This document shows, piece by piece, positions 34,451 to 46,995 of a stretch of 64,000 bases of DNA. Numbering within the stretch: position 1 is the first letter of the stretch; every line of letters starts with the position of its first letter. This DNA is from Cryphonectria parasitica EP155 (lineage: Eukaryota; Ascomycota; Sordariomycetes; Diaporthales; Cryphonectriaceae), in NCBI RefSeq assembly GCF_011745365.1, contig NW_024468909.1:6262001-6326000 (forward strand), read 5' to 3'. The notes under the pieces are model-generated. The model made no database searches. It was given only the letters and a program-made list of their open reading frames with translations, and had not been told where the DNA came from. The position numbers and the translations under genes are program-made.

Positions 34451-36813
34451 TCACATGATTCCTCCGTGCCTTGATGGATCTGGATCCATCGACCAGTCCC
34501 CAGTATACCAGCTCGATGAGTCCATGCTAAATGGCTCCAGCGCCCCGAGTCCAACAAAGTTGGTCCCGTCCAGGGCCCCCTCGAAGGCATTGCTGGTGTT
34601 GGCGGTCACTCCTGCCATCATACCAGCGTGGGCAGCCGGTGGCATCGGCTCGTCTTCTGGCGGCAAAACTGGCGTCTGCGCCTCCATGGGTGCCTGTGGC
34701 TGTGCGTCGTCCACACTTTCGTCCGTGTGCGGCGTATTTTGCGGGATCGCCGGGTTGTACAGCTGGTGGGCAACATCTGCATCCTGAAGAGCATCCCGCT
34801 GGAGCGAAGGGTCGACTGCCACTCCATCCTGTTTGGGGGTGTCCAGCACCTCGGGTGAGGTCACGGTGCTGGGTGTTGTAGGCCTCACCCAGCCGGTCTC
34901 TATGAGCTTTTCGAGCGCTTCGGCCTGGCCCACGTGTGTCAGCTATATACAAGTGTGTCTATGTATATGCAGGTCTCGTCTCTGCATACAAGGAGGGGTA
35001 AGTAACTCACGATTGCTGCCGCCGCCGGGCCAGGAGCGGATTTCTTCACGATCTTGAGGCAGTTGTTGGCCATCTCCGTCACGCCGGCCGGGGAAAGATT
35101 AAATTCGTCAGGATAGGCCGCAAGCGTGTAATACAGCGTGTTCGCACACTGGTAGACGCAGACCGGCAGGTCGAGATCCGACACGGGAACCCCCTTGTCG
35201 AGCGTCACCTCGGCAAACATGTCGGCCATGGCTTTGGCGTGCTCATAGCACTGCTCCCTGCACCGCCTGACAAAGGCAGGATCCAACATCGCGATCGCCC
35301 TCTTGGACAGGCTCTCCCTCCTCCCGACCAGCGCGATTCTGTACAGATCACAGTGACACTGCCGCCACCAGATGTGCGTCATCAGGAACACGCACAGGCG
35401 AGGGTGGTAAGCTCGCAGCTTGAGGTTTTGGGAGGTCCACCGGAATGGTCCTGGTAGCCGTTGCTCAAAGGCGTCCAGATCCGCCTGGAGCTCCTCACAC
35501 CTGCGCGGCAGCGACTGTAGGTCCGCACCCTGGGGTCTCGACGTCACAAAGGATTTGGTAAAGGCCAAGATCTTGCTCCTGATCCACTGTATGCGGACGT
35601 GCAGCGCCAAAAACCCAACATTGTCCGACAGCGGCGGCAGGGTTCCATCAGGCAGCATCGGCGGCGGGGCAAGCGCCTCGGTCGTTTCTGGGAGGTCGTA
35701 CTCGAAATTTCGCTCGTTGCAGGGCAGCTTAAGGTCGATCATGTTCGGCCGGTGCGCCCACAGCGTAAAGTCTGGGTGGCCAGCGGCCATGCCGATGTCG
35801 ATCATGAAGAGGGACCACATCAGGCGGCGGCGCGACTCCTGCGCGAGGAAGCAGAGCTTGGGGATTTCGTGGTTCAGCCGCAGGGCAGCCGCAAACCGAG
35901 ACGCCAGCCCGGTCAGCATGAAGGCGTCCGAGAACCGGCGGCAAAAGATGCGGTGCTTGATGATGAGGACCAAAGCCTGGATCTTCAGCACCGTGGGCCG
36001 GTCCAGATCTCGCAGGATCAGTCTCTCCGCCACGGATACACACCTGTTGCCATACTCGCGGGCGCCATGCCCCAGGTCGGTCAGGAGAGAGGTGATGCCG
36101 ATCAGGGACAGGAGGAGGGCTCGGTCCATGGAGCCAGAGTGGTAACGCTGCATCAGGGAGGCCTGGTGCAGGAAGGAGAAGAGGGGGATGTGGTGGATGT
36201 GGCGGAAAAAGTTTTCAAACGTCTTCAGGATGAGCGTCTCTTCGGGCGGAGGGAGATGGCGGAGGGTGGCCAGCGCGCCGTTCTCGGCAATGTCAGACAG
36301 GCTGCGGCTCTGATCGGAGAGGTAGCCATCTCTGCTGCCCGAGGTGTCGCCGGCAAGAGAGTCGCGTGTCGCTGCGCCGGGGGTGGTACTCGTCCTGGCG
36401 CGCTTGGACGGGCGGTAGACGCAGTTGAGGCCGTGTGTGCGGCAGCGGTCGCATTTGGGCATGGTGCCGCTGCATTTTGCCTTGCGCGAATGGCAAGTCT
36501 GGCAGGCCTGGCGCACGCGGCGGCGCGGAGGATGGGCGGCGACGACATGGATGTTGAGGGCGTCGCTGGCAGCGGTGCCAGAGGAGATCATACCACCTGC
36601 CGGGGAGGCGCTGTTAAGGTGGTGGTGGTGTGGGACGGAGTCGTCATACGAGCAGGTGAAGCCGAGGCGTGAGCAGTTCTGGCAGACATCGCGGGTGCCA
36701 TCGCAGCGTACCTTGCGCGCGCGACAGGTCACGCAGGTGTTGGAGGGTTTCTTGATGGGCGGGATGCTGATGTTCATCAAGGCCGGCCTGGCGGGGGACT
36801 GATACGCGTTCAT
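34451..36813 (-). CDS. Transcription factor with two Zn2Cys6 clusters and a fungal_trans domain
   Basis: Two exons, 36813-35011 and 34942-34451 (intron GTGAGT..TAG, 68 nt), give 764 residues. Cluster 1 uses Cys27, 30, 37, 44, 47 and 54 (CVTCRARKVRC then CQNC). Cluster 2 uses Cys104, 107, 114, 121, 124 and 131 (CQTCHSRKAKC then CDRC). Both have perfect CX2CX6CX6CX2CX6C spacing, separated by a 49-residue linker with four His in a row. A fungal-specific transcription factor domain follows (about 240-560; RRRLMWSLFMIDIGM). The C-terminus is acidic and Pro-rich (EDEPMPPAAH, DWSMDPDPS), a plausible activation region. The start at 36813 was chosen over an in-frame ATG at 37077, whose extra 88 residues are basic and low-complexity. 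Target genes are unknown; no metabolic partner gene is adjacent. Confidence 0.9.
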
Positions 36814-37446
36814 GGGTGATGATGAAGTGAGGAGAGGAGGAGAAGACGAGTGGGCGAGGGCGGATTGTTGTTGGAGTTTGAGAGGCCGGTGACGACAAGC
36901 CGGTGGGGTGGGAGGCGTGGTCCTCTGAAGATCGGCGCGAGGGCCACGGCGCAGTCGCAGTCGCAGGTTCAGATTTATGCAAAGCCAATTCCCGGGTATA
37001 GTTTCTCCTAGGTTGTTGGAGGAGGGCACGCGAGTCAAAATTTGGCGTGGGGTAGCCAGAGACCGACCGACTCGCAAGTTCAGGCGTCGATTGAAACAAA
37101 GAAGCCTCTCGTTCCCGTGGCGGGGCCGAAGACGGGCGATGGCAAAAATAAAGAGGGTGATGGATGGACCCCTATTCTCGACTTTCCTCTATTTGTCTCT
37201 GCTCGCTTCTTCGCCCCTTCTTGACTGTGGATGCCGTGCCGGATGAGCTTTGACTCGGCCGGTGGGCTCGGACGAGATCCGACAGAGACAGAGAATGACA
37301 GCTGGAGGCAGCGACGTGATGATTGTTGATGGCAGCTGCAGTGCCCTTGTGCGCACCAGGGCTACTCTCGGTACCAGTGTGAGGAGCTGGAGGAGTTCTG
37401 GCCTGCAGGCTATGTGGTGGACGTTTGAGCCGCCAGTACAGGAATG

Positions 37447-37479
37447 GAGTGAGTGAGTGAGTGAGTGAGTGAGTGAGTG
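37447..37479. repeat. (GAGT)8 microsatellite
   Basis: About eight GAGT units in the region upstream of the zinc-cluster transcription factor. Confidence 0.9.
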
Positions 37480-39283
37480 TGTGGACGGGACCGTGACTGG
37501 TGGGGTTCTGGATGAGTCTGCTGAGGCGAGGATTGCTCAATTCGGCCTCTTTCTCTCTCTTTTTCTTGCTCTCTCTGTCTCCTGTATCGCCCTACTCTCT
37601 GGCGCACCAGTCCGAAATATCCGCCGTCAGCCAACAGCGTCTCCTGCAATGACCTCTTCGTGTACAATGGTGATGTTGCAGGTGGTCATAACAACAACCT
37701 GGTAGACAATAGGGTTTTGACAAAGATGATGAAGATGCAACGTAGTCCAGTTGAGTTGATGAGGAGAGAGGAGCGAGGTCGTGATAGTATCCGGAGGAGG
37801 CGCCGGGGTTGTTGATCCGCAGTCGGCCTCGGTTACGACAAGGTACCAGGTGCAACGGTGAGATGGGGGCCCCTCGACCATGGAATGGAATGACGCCTGT
37901 TCAGGGTCGAATTGGTCGATCGGGGTAGATGGCGGGGGATCCCAACCCAGCCGGATGGAAACTAGAGGGTCGTTTGATAGAGCTAAAAAGAGCCGACGCA
38001 AGATGGAGCCACTGGCTGCTCTGGGGAGATGAGGTTTCTTGAAAGGAGTACAGCACAGTACGGCACGCTCCGCAGTATAGTAAGTAGGTAAGCCCAGGTC
38101 GAGTGAAGTGGGTGCGAGTGGGTGAGGCGAGGTGAGGTGTCGTCGATGCGGCGAAGACGACCGGAACAGGAATTCTCGGATCACAAGGCTCCACGCAACA
38201 GAGAGGACAGATCAGAAACCCAGAGATGCCCAGAGACGCCCAGGCGTGCAAACGACTCAATACACACGACACGATACGAATGCACAACCCCAACACGTGA
38301 GCTGTCAGAGCTTCTTCCCCAAAGCAGGAGCAGAAGAGAGTGACCAGCCGTGGTGGCTCGAACAACTCACGGGGGAAAACTCAGGTTCGCAATATTCGGT
38401 ATGGGCAGCCGACGGCTAACATGCGCCACATGGGGCATGTCGCAGTGAAATAAAATACAATGTGATGCTTGCTTTTTCTGTTTGTAGTTGGACCTTTGAC
38501 CGTATTGTGCTGTACCGTGCTGTGTTGTCCAACTGTACTGTACTGTAATGTGTACGTACCAGTGATGTGGTCGATGTCGCAATTGGGGATTTTTGAGAGT
38601 CGAGGGTTTGGATTGGGAAGTAAGAAACTTTGTTGGTCGGCTATTGTTTCGGCTCGGGGTGTGGAAAAAAGGGCAGGGTGGGTTGGTGACCTCAGGAGAT
38701 GATGTCCCGTTCATGCGAGGTGTGAGATCGAAGAAAAAGGAGGGTCAGACCCAGAAGCGGCAAGGAGAGGAGGGCATAGTGACAAGCGTAGAAGAGAGGG
38801 AGAGAGACAGAAAGAATCGGCCCCCCTTCTTCTCTCACCCCACATGTTCCCAGGCAGACCAGCCAGACAACAGAGACAAGGCCAGCCACGAGATGAGGCA
38901 AGACATGACCCGCTTGTCATCTGCGAGCGAAATTCTTTTCTGGTGGCACCTTCCCCATCGCCCTCCCCATTTTTTTTTTCCCTTCCGTCTTGAACTGTGG
39001 GCTTCCAATGCCATGCTTGCGACGGCTGTACCTGGTCATGCTGGTTTACGATCACTCCTGCTGCTGCCACAGCTACCTGCTGTTTTGCACTGTACCCTAG
39101 CCTGTACCTGCCATAGTACCTGGTGCCGTAGTGCACATGTACAGTACATGGTATATACTATGGGCAGTCACTCCGCATTCTCTGTGCCCAATGAGTGGCT
39201 GCTGCATGTACAGTGCCTTTTCCTCATCCAGCCCGCAACCGGCTGCTCCTGCTGGTTCAGGCCTCGCATGATCCCTCCTTGCT

Positions 39284-39284
<1 letters not shown>

Positions 39285-39320
<36 letters not shown>
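39285..39320. repeat. (CT)18 microsatellite
   Basis: Eighteen CT units in intergenic DNA. Confidence 0.9.
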
Positions 39321-39325
<5 letters not shown>

Positions 39326-41878
39326 ATAACTCCGGTGTTATATCCATCTCCAAACGGCCATGATGGAAGAAAAAGAACACTGAGGTTCCTCTCACCATTT
39401 TTGTCGTACTAATGGCATAGATAGACCGCCGAGTAATACAGCACTGGGCGTGGCGCTGGCTCTGCTGCTCTCTTTCCGTTTTCAGAGCTGTCACCTAACC
39501 CACACCATCACTTGCATCACCTCATCCCTGTCACCGGTCTTGCCGTCTCGACACTCATACGCTGCCATGTGCCAGACCTGCAACCTTCCTCTGGTGAATA
39601 AAGTGCTCTGGTCTCTGCCCATGTGGATCTTGGGTCTATGATTTCCATGCTGCCTCTCTCTGCCTGAGCCTCTCGCACCACACATGGACACGTTCTATAG
39701 TCCTAGTAGACACGTCCCGCCTTTTTGTGCCCTGATCCACCTCATCGCAGCGTCGCTCAGCCCCCAATCAGACGCCTGCTACCATTTGGTCATCTATTGA
39801 ACCTTGCGTCCTCTCATTCCGCTTCATTGTGCCTTGGCGGCCTGCTGGTGAGCAGCTCTCTGCCTCCCTTCCAGCACTCGACGATGAAAATCTTAAGAAT
39901 AGGATGAGGTGGACTTTTTCTGATCTGAACATTACCCTCCCCCCAGGTCATTGGGGGCGGGAACTCCCGTAGATTGCGTGGGGGAAAGAGATGTTTTCTC
40001 TCCAGGGGTACATTCCGGGGGGGGGGTGTTGAAGGGGAGAGACACGATATAGTCACTCAATCGCATGCGTTTTCCTTCTTTGGACAAAACCTATAAGAAT
40101 ATAGACATAGATGACAGAACAAGAGATGCTCACTTCTAATTGTCTCCTGTCGTCTTCTTCCTTCGAGCTGCAGTGGCATCTGCTTTTGCCTCCTCCTGAC
40201 TCTCCCGCCGCTATCGACAGCCCGCAGACGTTGGGTCCCAAGGTGACAACTGCCTCCTTGACAAGCGACAGAAAAATATACATTGAGCACGACCGTTGCC
40301 CAATTGCCCATGGCCGGTTTCGGCATGTAGAACCGGCGTCTGGGAACCACTCGTTTGACAAGTATAGTGTCTCTGGGGAATATCGGCGCTTAATGTTCCT
40401 TACCCCAGGAGAACTAGGTCAAACCCACCAGGCAGTTGAGCCCTACATTGTCTAATTGAGTCTTGCCTTTAACCCCTCCCTTTAAGGCTCCGCAGGTCAT
40501 GAGACTCAGGAGCCAGAATACTCGAATACGCAGCCGGATTTAACCATTCGGGCCGCCCCATGTATCAGAGTATCATGTGACTGCTCTGAAGAGGACCATT
40601 TTCTCTCGGCATTGGCTTGTGGCGGAAAAGGATCACCCGGGGGTTGGCAAAGGGAAAAACAGAGAACGAAGGAGAGTAAAAGAAAGTTCAAACCCTAGTC
40701 TCTTTTGTGTGTTGTCTTGGCTGGCATGGCGGAATGAGGTGCACCGATGGTGCAAGATATGCGGTAAGCACCAAATTGAGGCACGGCCTGTCCAAGACCA
40801 CCAACTCTTGTTGAAATCCTGGGAGTGTGCGCGCGCGTGTGATATGGAGAGGCGGGAAAGGCGACACACACACTACACACACACACACACATCACATCAC
40901 ATCCTCCCCGTGCCGTTCGCCCGCATCATGCTGTGTCTTCCCCTCCAATGGCGACATCACCCCTTCGGTCACCGTCTGTGTTAAATCCCCCGACACTGTG
41001 TGCCCTCGCTATCTCATGTACGAGAAATCTTCCTGCCCTTTAGAGGTAAGGGCTTGTCCGAAGCGCACCATTGCGATTTTTATCTCTCTCTTTCCCTCTT
41101 GTTGTCGTCTTCTTCTCTACGGGATGGTGGTATAGCTGGAGGATGATGCTCCCGGATTGGAGCAGCGAGAGGTCCCACCGGGATCACCACAAATAGCAGC
41201 AGGTAGGTAAGGCTGAAATTTCTCCGCCACGGATGCGGACGGTTTTAATGTGTCGGCCGGTCGGTACTGAAGGGGGGTTTGATGCAGCTTCGGACCCGTG
41301 TTGAGAATGTGGTACTGAGCTCGGTGGCCTTGCATTTTAGGGCCAGGGTAGCGGAGCGGTGTTGATGTTGTACCTTGGCCCAAGCTTGTTTATCTCTTCG
41401 GTTTTTTGCCTTCTTGTTTATTTCCCCATAACTGATACGAAGCGACGGCGATGACTGGATGTCGTGAAGAACACGCTCTAGAGCTTTGTGGCGCTGATAA
41501 GGTACCATTCATGATTTGGCCGACCAGGAAGGAACGTTCACGACATTGCGATGAGGCAGCATTTAAATCATACATCTCGAATTATGGTAACAACCCGCTT
41601 GCTTCAACAGAGTGATCAAACCGTATGCCTCTGTTCGTGGCAAATCACCACGCGATGTCCCCAGGCCAAGGGGTATATTGAATCAAGAGCACGAGATACA
41701 ATGGGCCAACCATTCATCAGTGGCGGCGTGCGATGTATTGACTCGTATAGTGTCTCCTCCTCTTGCCGCTGCCCTGTCTCTCCGTAACCACATCCTGGCG
41801 GACGACATTGTCTTGTGACTGCCGCCGAGCCGAATCTCCTGCATCGTCCTTGTGGCCTCCTTCTAAAGTGTGCGCCTC

Positions 41879-43436
41879 CTAGACAGCATCTGGCAAGCGC
41901 ACCGCGATATCACCCGACTGCGTGATATATCTCACCCAAGGCAGTGAGGGGTATTGCAGCTGTCGAAAACATGTCAGCCCATCTCATCATCTCAGGTCTT
42001 CCACTCTTTTCAGAACTTGGAGGGTACTCACTTTGGGCTCGGTAATCTTCAAGTACCGCACCTGTATCCCGCTGGTCGTAAAATACGGAATCTCAAACTT
42101 GACCTGGATCGGCCTCTTGGCCCCCTTGCCGGGTGCACCGACACCACCCATGCTGCCACCGAAGCCGCCCGTCATACCACCTCCGTGCTCGTCGTCGCCT
42201 CGGACGCTCGGTAGGCCTAGCTCTGCCCGCATGAGGAACTCCTTAAGACCTCCAAATTGTTTGATCTTCCAGACGATGGCGCTCTGCTCCGGTGCGTAGT
42301 GCACACTTCCTATATTTGTTCTGAATCTTGGGGTGTCTGCGTCCTCGGGCACCGGCACGATGATCTCGACGTTGTTGGCTGTGCTGCGCCGCTTGAATTG
42401 CGCCCGTGTCTTGACCATATACTGGACACGACTCCCGGAGTAGCTCTCGACCGCGCATTCAACCCAAATCAGCGGCTTGACCTGGGTGTTGAGTCGGTAC
42501 GACATGAGCTCGAACTCTCCGTCGGGAGGAATGAAGGAGATGGTGCGGTCGTTCTCGAAGCGCGATAGCCGCACGCACTGATGAAACTTGACATCCTCCA
42601 TCTCGATCGCCTTGCCCCGCGTTGTGCGCCCCGTCGTCTCGAACATGACCTTATCGTTCAGGCCCAGTCGCAGCTCGGGCATGCCTGATAGGTAGCACTT
42701 CATCTTGATGGCGCCCAGGATCTCGGACCGCAGGACGTTGCCGTTGGCGGAGACAAGGAGGTTGAGGCTCTCCACGACGTCGAGGAAGACCTCGTTCTTG
42801 CGGTAGCGAATACCTTCTGATCGCCATGAAACGGAGTTCGTAACTGCTATGGGTGGCCTGGCCTGTACCTCGAGCTTATGGGACTCCTGGGTGATGTATT
42901 CTTGGAGGATCTTGGACTCGGTGGTTTGGGGGTAGCCAAAGTCCATCATCTCGTCGAGAAGCTCGTAGATGACAACAAAGTTGTCTCGGATGGATTCCTC
43001 CTCAAGAACTTTGAAGTACTCAGTAAAGACCTCGACGATCTTGTGTAGGAAGAGGATGATCTCGGCGGCGTTCGTGTTGCGTTTCGTAAGGGCGAGGAGG
43101 TAGAGATTGTTGTGCCGTATGTACAGGTACTGCGGTGGGTAGGATCAGTCACAAGCGTGGGGTCTCAGCAAACAAGCAGTTCTTGGTCAGAGGGCTTGCG
43201 TACGTTGATTCCCTCATGGGAGAAGCACGGCGGCACTGCTGACGACTCTTCTTCGGCATCGCTGAGAAGAACTGGGAATTTCTCAACGGCTGACATGGGA
43301 ATGTCTCCTCTGTAGTTGCGAGCAAGGAGGGTCTGCAGCCCGGCACTGGTCAGTTTCGAGGGGATTATGGCTACATCTTAGGCTGGGTCGGACTGACCTT
43401 GCCCTTCAAATCCAGAAAGAACACTGCGGAGGCCAT
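41879..43436 (-). CDS. APM1: AP-1 clathrin adaptor complex medium subunit (mu1)
   Basis: Four exons, 43436-43398, 43332-43204, 43129-42032 and 41959-41879, give 448 residues. All introns are GT-AG in phase 0. The N-terminal longin-like domain starts MASAVFFLDLKGK; the signature YLYIRHNNLYLLALTKRN and the mu homology domain (from about residue 170, SWRSEGIRYRKNEVFLDVVE) follow. The C-terminus PWVRYITQSGDIAVRLPDAV closes the domain, as in yeast Apm1 and mammalian AP1M1. The subunit binds tyrosine-based sorting signals and works in clathrin-coated vesicles between the trans-Golgi network and endosomes. A Gly-rich insert (GGGMTGGFGGSMGGVG) lies in the C-terminal domain. Strong identity to the AP-1 rather than the AP-2 class is judged from RKNEVFLDVVE and length. 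Confidence 0.95.
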
Positions 43437-46400
43437 GTTGACAGCTGGACTCTATTGGGCTGCGAGCTACTGCGTTCGAAGGGAGAAGCTCGCGATGGAG
43501 GGGTACGTGGAGCAGCCGGCGCGCTGGCCAGGAAACGGGAGCTGCTGGAGGAATACTACCGCATGCAAACAAGTATCCCTGTGACAAGCAAGTAGGGGAA
43601 CAGCCAGCAGGACGAAATACGCCAATGGATGAATGTCGTAGTGGAGGGGAAGAGTCGTCTTATGACACTGGAGTAGGGTGTGCTGTACTCATGCTGGATG
43701 AATGAATGGCGACGCCTACAAGGCCAGCCAAGCATCTTCGTCAGGCTCAGGGGCCTACTGTTAGGTAATCAACCCATCCAGACGGGCTAATGCAAAGGAA
43801 CCGGAGTCGGAGGAACCCTCGCGGAGACAGAAGGGTGCACGGGCCGCCAACAGGACCCAGCCTTGGCAGGCGTAGCTATCATCTGCGAAAATCTCTGCTG
43901 AGGCTTTGAACCCTTTCTCTTCTTCTTCTCCCAACGCTTCCTAAAAGACAGTGCAGCCCATCACATTGCGACACGCCAGATGCGGGCTTTCTGTTCGTCA
44001 TCACCTGTGCTCGACGTTGGTGATTTCTGCGATCGTGGAAGCGGAGAAGGAGGAAATTATCCGGTGCCATTAAGAACTGCCCACGTATTTCCACTATTAC
44101 TTTGGCGGCGTCAGAGGCACCGTACATTTTGTTTTGATTCATCTCTTATCATGGCTGCGACGTCGCATACCCGTCCTGTGAATGTATGGACGTCGGGCTG
44201 ATTGAGCGAGTGCGCCATTTCGGGCGGAAAGTACGGCGGGGTGGGAAGAAGTTGTTGTGGCGCATGCGCGACCTCAGCTTTTTGGAGACACGGTAGTGAA
44301 GGCAAGCCCGTGGCGTCGTGTACGTCTTGCTTCAGGTTAAATGAGTTGTGCGACCTTTGCTGTGCATGTATATGAACCCGCAGTCTTGGATGCTCTGAGG
44401 TACCGACGCATTGTCCAAAGCCAATCCACAGTAGGCATAAAAGTAACTTTCGCCTAGGCCAGGGACTGAAGATCTTTGCGTCGCGCCTCAAACAACATCC
44501 TCAGCAACTTGTCCGCACTCTACCCCACACTAGCACGCAGTATTGGCTTGCATATCGGGCCAAAAGGACGGTGTAGTCGCCACAATTACACAAAAGCAGA
44601 GTGGTTCGCTTAACTGCGTTCATTGGAGCACAGCTTTGAAATAATATGGAACGAAGGGATTTGTTTGAAGGAGGAGAAGAAGAAGAAGCAGAAGAAGAAG
44701 CATCAGTTTCGTACGTATAACCATGGATGTACTGGAGCGTTTGTCCCGGATCTCTGTGTCGGGCTTTCGGGTCAGCATCACAGGCAGATTCGTCATCCAG
44801 CTCAACCAGTCAATCAACCTCAAGCATGAAGCGCCTCGTATCGCTCAGGTCGGTACTACGTCGTAGTACAAAAAAGACGCCACCTCCCCCTCATACTATG
44901 ATTATTGTATCAGACCCTTGGCACCAAGCACAAGTGAAAGGTTGTGGTAGTGCTCTAGCCGATAGCCCAACGCAGCCTGTCGGACGAGAAGAAGGAAGAA
45001 AAAATTGCTTGTGATAATGGTTCTATGTGGGGGGGCCCCAATCGACGGCGCAGCGTCCAATGCGCTTGCAGCCAGTGATACAGGGTCGTCCCTGACTGGC
45101 GGCAGGTCCTGAGCATGTGACAGGACAGACCACCCCGAATCACGCTATGATGCTACTGTGTAGAAGGCAAACTCACCCCCTGCATGAGATGGGCCCAGGG
45201 CCGTTTTTGGGGGGGAATTTGGGGTCTGCCAGTAGAAGGGAAGTCAGGTTCAGATGCTGACATGTGCCGTGCCGGTCAGGCCCCCCCCCTCTGTGACCCA
45301 CGGAGCCGACACTTGGAGCCGGTTTTTTGTCCAAAAGCGACTTTGACTTTCTATCCTTTTTTTGGTTTCGATAATGCCGTACGTACCGTACAGGATGTTT
45401 GAGTAAGCTGTTCAATCTCTGTACAATGGTACCGGCCTAATTTCTGATTGGTTCTGGGAAGAACCTACTTTTTTCGTTTCGCTTCGAGAACTTTGTGCGC
45501 ATGTGACGTTAATGCAGATGCAGACGCATGTGATTGCGACCTCGAGCAGGGGAATATGTTATCATTGTCAACGAAGCCAAACGAGGGCACACATAACCAG
45601 CTCAACCCCCATCGAACCGATAGGAAGACCAGCACGAGCAGATGTCCTTTGCAAAGTATGGATGATGTACGGGGCAAGCGAGGGAGAGACGACCCTCGAT
45701 ATTCACACGGGCTGTTGGGGCTGACAGGGGCGTGTTAGATCAATTGGCTCTTGATGGGTGGCTGCTGGCCTGCTTATGGATTAGGTTGGGGCAACAGAGG
45801 GAGGGGGGTCTCTTGGGATTGCATCCTGTGACACGGGGAATTCGGCAGGGTGTGACAGCACGTCGAGAAGGGCGATCACCTCACATGACAGCATAACCTG
45901 CATTCGCTGATGGGTACTGGGACCCTCAACACGGGCAGACAATGGAGTATTCTAGTCTCTCTGGGCCCAAGAAGCCTAGATTGTGTTTTTGAATAATGTC
46001 TTTTTTTCCTTTCTTCTCTCTCTTCTTTCTGAAAACCAAACACTTAGCTAGATCACAGCCGTATTGTTCCTGGAACCTCACCGCTGCTGTCGGTTATCAC
46101 CAACGATCATCATCCCGCCCCTAGGCGACACACGCTCCTGCATATATCCGGAAGCGACATCCATCCATCCCACCTTGTTTGCTACGTGCAGCCTGCAGAC
46201 TACCACACCTTTTGTGCGGTGTAGACCACCTCCCCTCCTGGGCCATCATCCTTCAGTGCCCGTTGCAACCTTATCACGAGGTGTAGCGTAGACGCACACC
46301 ACTCACTCCCTTACTTCCTGACCGGCATTCTGGGTCCTGTACGAAGATACTCCCACCGGATCGCTGTGCCTCTCTATCATTGTTCTTCAGCCCTTTTTCT

Positions 46401-46995
46401 GGCGTCGAACTATCCGTGCGACATTATTTATCTACCTATACTTATCTACCATCCTTCTCAGGACCTTCTCTGGACGCCTTCCTTAGCCCTGTTGCTCTGC
46501 TCTGATCCAGTGGACACCCGAGTCATTCGTCTTTCACGCCCAGTCGGTCCTTTTCTTCTTCTTCCTTTTCTTCTGTTCCTTTCATTATCCATGGACCGAG
46601 GCTGGCCTTGTCATTTAAGATGACTATTTAAGGGCGAATCGACAGATTATTTAGTCTGTTGACCAACTATTTCTGGCTCGGGTGGGATTATCAAGTCTCT
46701 GTCTGTCCATCCTGCAGCTTTTTGAAGCCGAGCAGCAAGACACCAATGAAGTTTACAGCGAGAAGATAAGGTAGGAAGACCAAAGAAAAAGAAAATTAAA
46801 AGAAGGAAAAGGAGAGAACAAGATAAAAGCACAAGGAAGAAAGAAGAAAACAAGGAAGAGGACGAACAGAGAGAAGGAGGAGAGAGGGGGAAAAAGGAAG
46901 AGCAAAAAAAAACAGAAGGGGGAAAAAAAGAGGAACCACGCCCATCTGGGCGAGAGCGAGACAGGAGGCGGTTCCTTCCTTCCCCCCTACCCACA
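43437..46995. other. Divergent intergenic region between APM1 and OPI1
   Basis: No gene was recognised in 3.6 kb. There is a GAAGAA-type purine repeat (44669-44702), and a purine-rich stretch (about 46780-46975) immediately upstream of OPI1 that is probably its leader. Short upstream ORFs occur at 46591-46623, 46620-46631 and 46746-46769. Confidence 0.5.
46591..46769 (+). promoter_or_regulatory. Cluster of three short upstream ORFs before OPI1
   Basis: ATG-initiated frames of 10, 3 and 7 codons (46591-46623, 46620-46631, 46746-46769) precede the main start by 227-405 nt. The first two overlap at ATGA-type junctions. If they are in the mRNA, they would reduce or condition OPI1 translation; the transcription start is unknown. 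Confidence 0.3.

Larger units (their letters stand above)
36814..41878. other. Five-kilobase intergenic region upstream of the transcription factor
   Basis: No supported gene. It contains a GAGT tetranucleotide repeat (37447-37479), a CT repeat (39285-39320), and clusters of short CTGTAC/TGTACAG-like words at 38500-38560 and 39090-39215. Open frames of up to 256 codons (38593-39363) run through simple repeats and lack domains. The 5' end is the promoter and leader of the zinc-cluster gene. Confidence 0.5.

Noticed and set aside
35599..36672. Long open frame of 357 codons on the + strand
   Set aside because: It lies wholly antisense to the zinc-cluster transcription factor and reflects GC-rich codon bias of that gene.
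38593..39363. Plus-strand open frame of 256 codons
   Set aside because: It runs through a CT microsatellite, has no recognisable domain and no hydrophobic or charged pattern typical of a protein.
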